DNA of 33,541 nt from contig MU004191.1 in assembly GCA_010093605.1 (NCBI GenBank), positions 1 through 33,541 on the forward strand. Reading direction: 5' to 3'. Made by a program: the position numbers and the translations under genes. The stretch comes from Lophium mytilinum. Lineage: Eukaryota; Ascomycota; Dothideomycetes; Mytilinidiales; Mytilinidiaceae. Every line of letters starts with the position of its first letter. Position 1 is the first letter of the stretch. Under the pieces are notes generated by a model that was not told the origin of the DNA, did not search any database, and saw nothing but the letters and a program-made list of their open reading frames with translations. This document shows, piece after piece, positions 9,560-19,564 of this stretch.

Positions 9560-12100
9560 TTCTAGCTATAGTACATTTAGGGTTACTAGCTTAGTAGTTC
9601 TTCTTAAAGTAGCTAAAGTAATATCCTTTCTTACTAAGGCGCAGGCGGACGTGCGGTGGAACGCTTAGCAGCGGGATAGTAGTAGTCTTCTTAACTATAA
9701 TGCAATTATTAGTCTTAGTAATAAACTACTTGCGTTGGGCGCAGTTTAAATCTTAATAGTTATCCTGCGTATATGCGTTATTTAAGCGGCGTGCTAAGAT
9801 TTATACTACTAGAAGCTTATTCTTAAGTTGCTTTTTGCGCTAAATATAATATTAGTCTTTATATAGGATATTATCTTTTACCTAATACTATATAGGTAGG
9901 TTAAAGTTAATATAGGTAAATAGATCTATACGCAGTATTTCCTTAAGGTAGTAGTAATAAGTTGCAAGGCTGTTATTAATCTTACTATACTTTAGCCCGT
10001 TAAGAACAACGTTAAGATGTTATAGAAAGTTAGACGTCTTCTTATTAGAACGCTATTTTATGCCCTAGCTATTAAGCTAATTAAGAAGGTAATTATAACG
10101 CATAGTATTACTCTCTTAGAATATAGCATCTAGGTCCTAGGTAAGTTCCTTAAGTAAATAATACGGGTTAGTAGATATAAGAAGTCCTTAATCTTCTATA
10201 ACTTTATATGCGCGCCCCTTATAATAACTAATAGCGAGCTGGATTTAAGTTATAGTAGTAGGGTAAGTCTACTAGTCTACTTAGACTAAGTAGATTAGGT
10301 AGTTCTTCTAGGCTGCATATACTATAGCTCTTAATTTAAAGTTCTATAGGTATGTATATTTAGGGCAAGGGCCCTATTATTATCTATATTAAGAATAGAT
10401 AGGTCTATATACCTATAGCTAAGTAAAGCTACCTAGTTAGCTTAGGTTTAGGTTATCTCTACCTCTACCTCCACCTCCTCCTATAGTAAAGTATTAGCCT
10501 AGAACGCAATTATATTAGAAATTATCTAGATTTAGAGTATATAGTCCTGTTAGTAGGGAAGGAGAGTAATTATCTATAGAATTATAGTTAGATAGATATC
10601 TATATAGGTCTATATATATATTACTAGGTTATTCTATAGGTAGGTTATAATAAAGTTAGGCTTTAAGCTAAGTAATTTAGTCTAAGGCTTATTAGTGTGT
10701 AATACCTAGCTTATTAAGCTAAGCTATCTAAGCTTAGAACTAGGCGTGCTTCTTATTCCACCTGCGACGCACTTATACTAAGTTTATCTTCATAGCTTCT
10801 AGTGTATTACTAAGGGTGCAAACTTATATGCAAAGCTTAGAGAGTTTACTATTAGTAAGTAAATATTTCTTATTTAGCTCTTTAATAGTAGTATTAGTAG
10901 CATCTTATTCTTAGGTAGTAATATTTATTCTATACTTATAGTTATTACTATCTTAGTAAGCTAATATAATATAGTTCCACTACTATTTAGGTATAAGCTA
11001 GACGTCTTTAATAAGGTCTTATAGACCTTATAGTTTATATTACTAGTAAACGCTATCTCTATAGCGCATCTTAAAGATAGAGCTATTAGCGCGCTGCGCA
11101 ATTATAAGATATAACTGCTAGTAATCCTCTACGCGTATTGTATTATAGTGCCTACTACTCCATTCTATACCTGCTGCTTACTAGGCTAGGTTAGGAGTAT
11201 TAAGTCCTGTAATAGATTTAACGCGGGTAGATTAGTATTATAATAGAGATATATTAGGGGAGGAAATACTATAAATAGGTAGTATTCTTAGATATTTAGA
11301 GTTGCGCAACTAAAGGTTAAGTTTAGAAATAGTATTATAATATGCCGTAGCTTTAGGGGTGTTAATAGTAACGCCTTAATAGGCTATCTTAAGCTAATTA
11401 ACTTTATTATCTGCGTTATTACTAAACTATTGTTCCTCCTCTTATTAGTTATATTTATCGGCTAAATTAAAGTTAGAGGAAGAATCCTTACTATAGGCGG
11501 CAGTTATATTATTAAGGCCGGTAGTAGTGTCCTTAAGTTCTTTAGGTAAATTAAAGTCGCCCGGTACATAGCTGCTAATGCGGGAGAGTAGGAGTATAGT
11601 TTCCTCTACTATAGTTACTACTAGAGGGGCTAGGGTAATTAGTAGGGGCTTACCTATAGTACTAAACTTAGTCTAATAATATTGCAGGTTAGCGGGTATT
11701 ACTAAAGAAACTAGTCTAATAGATAGAACTAATTAAGAAGTAGCTGCTAGTGTCTATAACTAGGACTAAGTTGCGCCTTAAAAGGGTAGAATTAATAGTT
11801 AAATAAGAGGAGGCTATAGGCTATAATTAATTTATATTATATTATTATTATTATCTTCTATAAGAAGGTGCTATAGATTTAGGGCGCCTTCTTAACGTAA
11901 TATAATGCTAATGCGGCGGGGGTTAATAGGAATACTATTAGCGTCGCTAAATAGGCGTCTAGCAGTAGAGCATCTACTAGAGACTAAGTTGCTAAACTAT
12001 AGGGCTTTAGCGCGGTTAAAAGTATAGCGGTTAGGGTTAGCTATATAAGAAGGTAAAAAAGTTAGTATAGAAGAAAGAAAACTTAAAGAGGCAAGGTATT
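9560..12100 (-). pseudogene. Gag region remnant with zinc knuckle, element 1
   Basis: A zinc-knuckle relic is read at about 9568-9622: YFSYFKKNY-stop-ASNPKC. Restoring only the class of change seen elsewhere (Cys to Tyr, His to Tyr), the spacing is C-X2-C-X4-H-X6-C, longer by two than the usual retroviral knuckle. Upstream (to the right) minus-strand frames with Gln-type stops run through about 10900-11160 (a Leu/Ile/Ser-rich peptide), consistent with capsid. The start codon is not identifiable. Confidence 0.65.
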
Positions 12101-12790
12101 AAATTTATATGCAAGCCGTTAATAAATTTTAGTTATTTACTATAAGCACCGGCGGCGTAGAAGGCTTAAGAAACTAGCGCTAGTTATAGTTAGTAGCGGC
12201 GTTATTAGAGGAGCTATAGTAAATAATAAAGTTAGGTAGTCTATTTATAAAACGGGTAGTATATAGAAAATAGGTAGTCTATAGATATTTATTCTATAAT
12301 ACTAAGTATGCGCGTAGGCTAGCCATTATTAATACTAAGCTTTCCGGGCGTTAGTCTCTATATGGGCATGGCAATTAATTAGTAATACTAGGCGCGCGCA
12401 CGCGCTATTATTAATACTAAGCTTTCCGGGCATTAGTCTCTATATAGTAATAGTAAAGTAGATAGAAGAAAGAGTTATAGAGCTGTTAAAGTAATAGATA
12501 AAAATTAGTAAGAACTTTCTAGGGTGCTGCTACTACCCCTCTATTATAGGGGCTTATTATAAGCGCTGCTATAGTTATAAGGTCTACTATCTAGCTTCGC
12601 GCATAATAGCTAGATTACTTTATTAGGGGCCTGCGGTGCTGCTAATAGGTATACTATATTATTAAGTGTAGTCTTTATTAGAGGTCCGCGACGCTACTAA
12701 TAGTTACTATATTAGTGGGTATAAGTATACTACAGCTTATTATAAAAGCGCACTCTATCACGGAAAATTTTCTAGGGGTTGCTTCTATCG
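12100..12790 (-). other. 5' leader region of element 1
   Basis: This lies between the probable Gag start and the primer-binding region. It holds a 39-bp direct repeat (12325-12363 and 12407-12445, one G/A difference, period 82) and an unusually CpG-rich spot, GGCGCGCGCACGCGC at 12391-12405, that has escaped mutation. No reading frame is supported. Confidence 0.55.
12325..12445. repeat. 39-bp direct repeat in leader of element 1
   Basis: Both copies run from ATTATTAATACTAAGC through TTTCCGGGC to TTAGTCTCTATAT and differ at one position (CG versus CA). They are separated by a 43-bp spacer containing the CpG-rich patch. Confidence 0.85.
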
Positions 12791-12820
12791 CTTCTAGAAG
12801 CTAGGAGGGTATTTATCTTA
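12791..12820 (-). other. Primer-binding / leader block of element 1
   Basis: These 30 bp abut the 5' LTR and match 28045-28074 of element 2 at 26 of 30 positions and at the same distance from the LTR. This is the place of the minus-strand primer-binding site. In element orientation the block starts TAAGATAAATACCCTCC. A TGG start, expected for a tRNA-primed site, would be destroyed by RIP, so I cannot name the primer. The block ends in the palindrome CTTCTAGAAG. Confidence 0.55.
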
Positions 12821-13011
12821 TATTAGGGCTTAAGGTTAGAACGTTAGATTAAATAGTATTAATATTAACAAAAGATAAATATAAGAGAGAAAGAGGTTTC
12901 TAGAACGGACGTTATAATAACCTAAAGGGCGGAGCAATATTTACCTATTCCGTAGAGCCTCTATTACGTAACCTCTAGTTATATATTATGCGCAATTATA
13001 TAGCTATAATA
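12821..13011 (-). repeat. 5' LTR of retrotransposon 1
   Basis: 191 bp, direct repeat of 4445-4635 with about 13 transitions and no transversion. TTACGTAA is retained at 12964-12971. It should contain the promoter and transcription start of the element, though no TATA box can be singled out in sequence this AT-rich. Confidence 0.95.
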
Positions 13012-13165
13012 TAAAAGTAAAGAAAAATACTAGAATAAAAGAGTAGTTCTATTTATAATATAGAGACTATTTATAACTATAAGAAGAAGGAAAGTTATAT
13101 TAAAAGTAATAAATAGTAAGACTATAACCCCTTAAGAATTACTATTCTTACTAATAATAAGCAGG
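13012..13165 (+). pseudogene. Unknown remnant B, part downstream of the insertion
   Basis: This continues the plus-strand phase of 3990-4444 once the retroelement and one target duplication are discounted. It reads Lys/Glu/Gln/Ser/Tyr-rich with TAG/TAA only at Gln-type positions (for example KSSSIYNIETIYNYKKKESY), then loses openness after about 13165. It is probably the charged C-terminal end of remnant B. No domain recognised. Confidence 0.45.
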
Positions 13166-13169
13166 TCTA

Positions 13170-13890
13170 AATATATTACTAATAAACTAGAAAGTATAAC
13201 TATAATACCTAAATTACCTTCCGCCGCCTAGTATATAGAAGACTTAATAATAATATATATAAATAACCCTCCTTCTAGTTAGTTTAGGTATTATATAATA
13301 ATATACGCTTTAGAGAACTATAGATAGAATAAAGTTGCATATAGTATATTAATAGATAGGGTCTATAGAGAGGACTTAGCCTAGCTATATAACTAATATT
13401 AGTAAAGAAAGTTAAATTATAGGGTATATAATAGTAGATTCTTTACTATAAAAAAGATAGAGAGTATATACTAATAGTATAGATATAATAGAGCGGCATT
13501 AGAATATAATTACCCTCCCTAACTATATAAACTACGGTGGATAAGACCGCCCTCTATAATATAGATAAATAAAATAAATATTATATTACGCATAAGATAC
13601 GTAAGGCATAGTTATAGTAGTAAATATTACGCTATATTCTATAGTTAAGTAAGCCGCTATCTAGAGGCTAAATATAAACTAGAAGATTTTAAGGGTATAA
13701 AGTATACTACTACTATAGAGTAGTGCTAACTATTAGAGGGTAGGGAATAGAATATAAGTAAGAAATTAGAATAGTAAAAAGTTAGTAGTACTAAGTAAGT
13801 AGGTGCAAACTAATAGTAAGAAAAGTAGTCCTAATTAGAACCGTTAGAAAGAAAAAGAAAAAGATATTAAGAGATACTAAACTAAATCTA
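13170..13890 (+). pseudogene. Unknown coding remnant D
   Basis: A plus-strand frame of about 240 codons with only TAG/TAA breaks. It reads AA-stop-YIEDLIIIYINNPPSS, then a long Tyr/Asn/Arg-rich part (YALENYR, LIDRVYREDLA, FFTIKKIESIY, LRWIRPPS), then SRYLEAKYKLEDFKGIKY and a Gln/Lys-rich end closing in KRKRY. Its phase differs from remnant B, so it is a separate exon or gene. The basic end suggests nuclear targeting. It converges on the minus-strand SNF2 remnant. I do not recognise the family. Confidence 0.5.
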
Positions 13891-13900
13891 AAAAGTAGAG

Positions 13901-13938
13901 TAAGGGCCTCTATAAAAAGCCTTTCTATAAAGACTCTA
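13901..13938. repeat. Dispersed palindrome at the 3' end of the SNF2 remnant
   Basis: The core AAAAAGCCTTTCT is flanked by AAGGGCC on the left. Read on the minus strand it gives Tyr-Arg-Lys-Ala-Phe-Tyr-Arg-Gly-Pro, the same peptide phase as several other copies. Confidence 0.65.
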
Positions 13939-14449
13939 CTAGTTATACCTTACTATTAGACTTCTCTAGCGCTATACTAGTTCCCTTTAATTTACTACTA
14001 TCTTCTTTACTATTAGGGTTAGTATCTGCACCTAATACCGCGGGCGGTTAGCTAATATTAGGATTATTCTTCCGCCTGCGTAGGTTTATTTTTAGTCTAG
14101 TAGAGTTTATAGACTTCTACGCGGCAGCTTTCTTCTTAGTAGCCTTTCTTTTGCGCTAAAAGTACTACTTAGTAATCTCTTTCTCTATTATATACTTATA
14201 TAGATAATATATAAGAAATTTAGATATAGGATCTTTCTTAGCTACTTTATTCTTCTTTATAGTAGGCTTTTTTTTTGCGCCTTAGCGCTTCTAACTCTTA
14301 TTAGTATTACTAGAGGATATAGTCTTTAAGGTTAGCTGCAAGGCCCCTTCTATAAATTCTAGCGGGTTGTCTAAGTTACTACTATAGTTGCTGTTACGCT
14401 TAAAGGCAACTTTAGATAGCGTAGTATTAAAATCCGGGTAATTATTAAG

Positions 14450-14580
14450 ATACCTTTTATTTTACTTATTAGTCTTAGACGGAACGTTCTCTATATTAAT
14501 GTTAGGGGTTTTAATATTCTTTTTATTCTACTTATTACTCTTAGTCTAGTTATTATCTATATTAATATTAGCTTTTAGTA
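14450..14580 (-). repeat. Imperfect ~65-bp tandem repeat in SNF2 C-terminal tail
   Basis: Two adjacent copies, about 14451-14503 and 14516-14571, encode on the minus strand NINID...KSNK and NINIEN...KTNK. Each is followed by stop-NK-Lys, where the stop fits a Gln. It is a short Asn/Lys-rich protein repeat of about 22 residues. Confidence 0.6.
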
Positions 14581-14808
14581 GTAAATAAAAAACTAGATTA
14601 TTTATAGAATTCTATAAGAAGATAGTAGATATTCTACGCTACCTCTTCTTCTATATATTAGATAACAGGATAGAGTCTATAGAAGGGGTTCTAATAAGGC
14701 GTCTATTAAAAGTACTAAGAGGGCTAGAAGGTAGAGTTAAAGTGGGTTAACGGGTAGAAGTAGAAGCTACTATAATAGTTAGCACTTAAGTAATATAATA
14801 GGCGATGC

Positions 14809-14849
14809 TAAAGGGCCCTAGTAGGAAGGCTTTCTAAAAAGGCCCTAGG
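14809..14849. repeat. Dispersed palindrome copy (14.8 kb)
   Basis: It begins TAAAGGGCCCTAGTAGGAAG, has the core GGAAGGCTTTCT, and ends in GGCCCTAGG. Read on the minus strand it gives Gly-Leu-Phe-Arg-Lys-Pro-Ser-Tyr-stop-Gly-Pro-Leu. Confidence 0.85.
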
Positions 14850-15267
14850 ATAAATTCTTATCTATATACTTTATAAGGAATAAAGTATTATTTTTATACT
14901 CTTTACCTTTAGAGTTATTACTATTTAGCCTACTAAAAGAATTATTGCCGTCTATATTACTAAAAATAGCGGGTACTTAATATAAAGAGTTACGCTCTAG
15001 CCTATATTAATAGATAAAAGGGGTATAAGCCTTTCTAGTAGCGCTCTTTATAGGGGTAGGTATATTAGATTTAGTAGAATTTAAGTCTTTAACTGTAATA
15101 GTAGACTTAGGGTTAGGCTTACGCTTTTTAATAGTAGCTGCTAGTATAGTACTAGCTTTACGCTTCTACTTTAAAGCTTTACTATTTTATTACTCTAGCA
15201 TCTTTAGCTTTAGCTTTAGGGTAGCTTTTACTATAAAATACAGATTAGTAAAGTATAAAGAGGCAAG

Positions 15268-15303
15268 TAGAGCCCTAGTAGAAAGCCTTTCCGCTAGAAT
15301 CTA
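15268..15303. repeat. Dispersed palindrome copy (15.3 kb)
   Basis: GAGCCCTAGTAGAAAGCCTT leads into TCCGCTAGA. The left arm is well kept and the right arm degraded. The minus-strand peptide is Ser-Gly-Lys-Ala-Phe-Tyr-stop-Gly-Ser. Confidence 0.75.
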
Positions 15304-16762
15304 TAAGGGTAAACTTACTGCTTGCAGGATAATACTTAAGCCTTAAATCTAGCTTATTAATACGCAGTTTCTTAGGCGCTCTACTTACACCCTTCTTCTA
15401 CTCTTCTTCTAATTCTAATTTAGTAAATTTATATACTTGTTCTTCTTAAAACTTATTACTAAATCTACTAGACTAAAAAGTTATATTACCTTATATAAGG
15501 GTTATTAGAAATATAAGAATATTTTATAGAGAGTTAAAGCGCTTAATATATAATTCTACTAGTATATTTAAAATATCTATTTCGCCTGTAATAAGGCGGG
15601 GTGCAATACTCTTATTATTATAGGTTACCTACGCATACTAGCTATCTAGGGTTAGCTTTTCCTTAGAGGTCCCCTCTACCTTAATCTAGTTAGTATTTAA
15701 CGCAGTAGCAAGACCGGGAAGCGCTATCTGCACCTGGCGCAAGAGAGTAAAGGCATTAAATATATTCTAGATAAAGAACGCGGTTACTATAATAGTAAAC
15801 TTCTAGCTAATCCTATATAAACGCGCTATCGCCTGCTTCTTAATCTAAATAGAGCCTGCAGGGTTAAAAAGATATATATTATAATAAGTAGACTATAGAT
15901 TAAGCTTAGCTTTATTAGCCTAGTAACTAGTAATAAGGATCTTTACTTTAGAGTTGGGGTTGTTAAATAATAAGATAAGGTTATTCTAGTTAGTAGTAGA
16001 GAGATTAGAGGCTAGTATATAAGCATTTATTTTATAATAGTTAATAATCTTAGCAAGAATTATTTACTTATCTAGGTAGTTAGTCTAGATAATAACCTTC
16101 TCTATACGCTTAATAACGTTATTAGCTAAATAGTATAGTAGTGCAGCTACTTTAGGGGCATTATAGATAAAAAGGGCAATAATATAATAAAAGGGTGCGG
16201 ACTTTACTTTAAAGTCTTTCTAATTAGAGTTAGTTTAGACATTCTTATTCCGGGTAATTTGCTTTATTATGCCTTATAAAATATCTATTTCCTTTAACTA
16301 GTAACCGCTATTATTCTTAAGAGGGATAATTTTCGGGCCGTTTTTAATCTTATTACCCTCTAAATCTAAAACCTTCTCTTATAGATATGCTATTATAGCG
16401 CGCTTAAAGTAGACTAAAAATAGCATAGTACTTATAAGGTTAAGAGCACGTATAGAGCATGCGTTAAATATATAGGTGCGCTAGCCTATATAGTTCTTAG
16501 TAAAAACTATTAATAACTTAAGGTAGCTTAGTAATTTATTAGTATAGATAATATAGCCTAGTTTTATAGGCTATAGCTTAATTACTTGCGTAACTAACCG
16601 CGGAAGTAATCCTCTAATTTAGGTGGCAGGATTAGTAGAATTATTTAGGCATGTAGAAGGGTATAAGTAAGTAATTATATACTTACTAAAAATTAAGCGT
16701 AAATAAAGCCCCTATATAATTCTAGAGAAATATTAGAAAATTAAAGTAAATAAGAGGAGAGA

Positions 16763-16803
16763 TAAGGGCTCTAGCTGGAAGCCTTTCTGCTAGGGCCCTT
16801 TAT
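16763..16803. repeat. Dispersed palindrome copy (16.8 kb)
   Basis: TAAGGGCTCTAGCTGGAAGC on the left is answered by CTTTCTGCTAGGGCCCTTTA on the right, with nearly complete arms. It lies between SNF2 motifs III and IV. The minus-strand reading is Gly-Pro-Ser-Arg-Lys-Ala-Ser-Ser-stop-Ser-Pro. Confidence 0.9.
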
Positions 16804-17580
16804 ATAATAACTTACGGGTTAAATAAAGGCAGAATAAAATTTTTAAAAGCCTTGCGTGTATACTAGAAAATTATACCTAAATAGTTATTAGAAAGCTTAA
16901 ATAGATTATTAGTACCCGGAATAAACTTAGCTTTACCGGGTTTTAAGCGGTACATGCAGAATTATAGATACTTATCTCTTAGTTCTATAAAAGATATATA
17001 AGTAGGTATATTAGTAATACCTATATATAGCGGGGTTCTACTATAGAGTATAGTAAAGTCTAAGTAAAGCTATAATATAGTTAGGTAGAGATTTACTTAG
17101 TTACTTTTAATAAGCTAGCACTTATCTATAAATTAGACGTTAAAATAGCTACTTAAGAGACCGGGCTAGGTAGAGCTTAGGTAATATTTAACTTAGTTCT
17201 TTAGCTTAGTAAGATTATTATTGCTATACTACTTTAATGCGGGCTAGAAACCGTGCTAACCGGCTATTACCTAATAGCTAGCAATTATAATACTCTTAGT
17301 ATTTGCCTTATTTTTAGTATTAAATAAGAGATAGTCCCTAGTTAAGGTATTATATAGAAACGTAGCACTATAGAAAGTAACTTAGCCCTTTAATAAATAG
17401 ATATAGAGCTTAAGTTTAGAACTAAACTTTATAAGTTTATTTGCTATTTAGTATACTAAAATAGAAGGTATAAGAAAAAGAAAGGGCTTTACCGGCCTAG
17501 GGTCTTTCTTATCCGCAACTTTACGCTAGCGCTTAGTAATAAGCTATAATTAAATTAGTAGATACTAAGAGAAACTATTA

Positions 17581-17617
17581 GAGGGGTAGTAGAAAGGCTT
17601 CCTATTAATACTCTTTA
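17581..17617. repeat. Dispersed palindrome copy (17.6 kb)
   Basis: The core is AGTAGAAAGGCTTCCTATTA, with a reduced GAGGGG left arm. It lies between SNF2 motifs I and Ia. The minus-strand peptide is Asn-Arg-Lys-Pro-Phe-Tyr-Tyr-Pro-Ser. Confidence 0.65.
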
Positions 17618-18376
17618 AAGAGAAATTACTTATATATCTAATAAGGGTAGCCATTAAAAATATCTTTCTAATGCTAACCTTATCTATAATTAAAGCCCTA
17701 CTAAGAAAGCCTTTCTATATAATATAGTATATATAGTAAGCCCCGGTAATCTACTACTACCTTAAGTAAATATTGCTATTTATTATAATAAGGCGAGGTT
17801 TCTAATAGTTATAAATGCGTAGGGCCTTTATTACTTCTTTAAGGTTATCTAGCTAATAGGCTTTATTAGTTATTAGAAGGCGGAGTATACTCTACGTTGT
17901 AAGATCTACCGCAGTTAGTATAGTAAAGGGGATAATATTCTTTATATTAATAGCGGTAGCCCTTATATTAGCCTCTATATCTTAGGTATATTTAATACTA
18001 TCTAGATTAGCATACTTATTCTTATTTAGATCTATAGCGCGCATGTTTAGGTGCTATTTAATGGTATATATAAAATCTTCTACTATCTATCTAATTACCC
18101 AATATATATTATATTAAAACTTTAATAAGTTCTAGTTAATTATTACTCTAGTGCGCTTAGTATGCGTAATTACTAACTTAAGCTTCTATTTTATAGTGCC
18201 GGTAATATACTTAGCGCTAGTAATATTAATATTACCTTTCTTCTTATTAACTAGGTTTATAGTAATTTCCTCTTTAAATAACTCCTAGATAGAGTTATCT
18301 ACGTTAACCTCTATATTAATGGCCGTAAGTTCCTCCTTAGTAAAATAAGAGGGCGACTACTAATAGAGAGGCCTAG

Positions 18377-18414
18377 AAGGGCCTTAACGGGAAGGCTTTC
18401 TATTAATATTCTTA
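18377..18414. repeat. Dispersed palindrome copy (18.4 kb)
   Basis: AAGGGCCTTAACGGGAAGGC is followed by TTTCTATTAATATTCTT. It is embedded in a clearly open stretch of the SNF2 N-terminal region and contributes Asn-Arg-Lys-Pro-Ser-Arg-stop-Gly-Pro-Ser-Arg in the same phase as the flanking codons. Confidence 0.8.
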
Positions 18415-19388
18415 CTGCTATAAGTAATAGTTTTAGCCGGGGTCTTAGGTGCCGGTGCTAGACTAAGCTTTATTTTTTAAAGAATATTCTATATCTTAAT
18501 TTAGTTCTTAGTATAGGTAGTTCTACTAGCTTAAGACGGGCCACTCTTAAATTCTATATTTTTCTTTAATTTAAAGAAGATTCTAAGCGCTTTATTATTA
18601 GTAATATTAGCGCGGTTATATAAAAACCTACTAAACCGCTTCTAGTAGTAATTAAAGTATTAACTAATAAATTAAGCTACCTAATCTATAGGTTTATAGT
18701 TATCTATCTTAAGCTAAGGAGTAGTATATTACTATAGATTATGCAACTTACTAGTCTTAAAAGTATTTAGAATAGTAGTAAAACTAGCCCCTTAATTCTA
18801 ACTATATATAGCGCGCTTTAGGTCTAAATACCTATTCTTATACTTATTCTAAATTACTTAGAAATTAGGCTTAGCTAGAATTGCTTTAAGTTCTGCTTTT
18901 ATTTAACTATAAAGCTTAGCTAACTTTATTCTACTAGTATATAGCGTGTTTACTAAGGCCTATAACTTTTCTAACTCTTTATCTTTTCTACTACTAGTAA
19001 CTAGCGCTTAAAGCTTTTCTTACTCTTTATTAGAGTTCTTAGGGATATTAAAGTTATTACTATAGTTATTACTATCTAAATAAACTACTTTACTATTTAC
19101 TAATGTAAGCATCTCTAGATCTATTATAGTAGCTAGCTAATTACGCTTTAAATTAATATAGGCATTAACCCTTAATTTAGTAACTAGTAGAGAGGTAGAA
19201 TTTAGATCTTCTAGCACTTTAGAAGAAGTGGATTATTTCTTATAGCTATCTACTAGGTTAGTTGCAGGTAATATGTGTAGGGATGCAACCTTTACTGCTG
19301 CTTTACTAGGGTCCCTATTACTTAAGATATTTATAGCTAGCCTATTAATATATTAGCTTATCTTAAATAATAGAAGAAAGGAGGCAGG

Positions 19389-19430
19389 TAAAGGGCTCTA
19401 GTAGAAAGGCTTTCTACTAAAACCCTTTAC
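19389..19430. repeat. Dispersed palindrome copy (19.4 kb), best preserved
   Basis: TAAAGGGCTCTAGTAGAAAG is mirrored by CTTTCTACTAAAACCCTTTA around a single central G. The only arm mismatches are explained by C/T changes. It is in phase with the neighbouring open frame and reads Gly-Phe-Ser-Arg-Lys-Pro-Phe-Tyr-stop-Ser-Pro. Confidence 0.92.
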
Positions 19431-19521
19431 ACTATGCTTAGTATTTTTAGTATTATTATTTTCTTAATATTTTCTACCGCCGCATCTTTAAAATTAAGGT
19501 AGACTAATCTATTAAGACTAG

Positions 19522-19562
19522 TAAAGGGCCCTAGCAGGAAGCCTTTCTATAATAATTCTTAT
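19522..19562. repeat. Dispersed palindrome copy (19.5 kb)
   Basis: TAAAGGGCCCTAGCAGGAAG leads into CCTTTCTATAATAATTCTTA. The left arm is intact and the right arm converted to A/T. It lies 91 bp from the previous copy. Confidence 0.85.
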
Positions 19563-19564
19563 AA

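Larger units (their letters stand above)
4445..13011 (-). mobile_element. Ty3/Gypsy LTR retrotransposon 1, complete but inactivated
   Basis: It is bounded by two 191-bp direct repeats and flanked by TAGAA on the left and TAAAA on the right, a 5-bp target-site duplication with one G/A transition. The order read on the minus strand is 5' LTR (12821-13011), leader, Gag with zinc knuckle, protease, reverse transcriptase, RNase H, integrase, polypurine tract and 3' LTR (4445-4635). Integrase after RNase H defines Ty3/Gypsy (Metaviridae-type) rather than Copia. All domains carry stops and lost catalytic residues. It is inserted into remnant B. The two LTRs differ at about 13 positions, all transitions, so the divergence is RIP rather than simple ageing. 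Confidence 0.93.
13905..19500 (-). pseudogene. SNF2-family ATPase/helicase remnant, RIP-inactivated
   Basis: A minus-strand gene in which the SNF2 motifs can be read in order. Motif I is at 17661-17684 (D-K-V-S-I-R-K-I, where DExGxGKT is expected). Motif Ia is at about 17452-17490 (PFLFLIPSILVY). Motif II is at 17112-17132 (IDKC-stop, for the DEx(H/Q) box). Motif III is at 17027-17046 (YSRTPLY, for SGTP). Motif IV is near 16086-16106 (KVII), motif V near 15905-15945, and motif VI at 15803-15836 (QAIARLYRIS, for QAIxRxxRIGQ). The N-terminal part (about 17760-19500) is Lys/Ser/Gln-rich with helical stretches. The C-terminal part (13905-15700) is Lys/Asn/Arg-rich. SNF2 proteins use ATP to move along DNA and remodel chromatin or protein-DNA complexes. 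Loss of the motif I and II residues and many stops make it non-functional. It is interspersed with palindromes. Confidence 0.85.

Noticed and set aside
17691-17722. A further copy of the dispersed palindrome
   Set aside because: The core AGAAAGCCTTTCT is present, but here it encodes Lys-Gly-Phe-Leu in the SNF2 frame just before motif I, where such residues are expected natively, and the phase differs from the other copies. It may be coincidence, so I did not count it as a secure copy.
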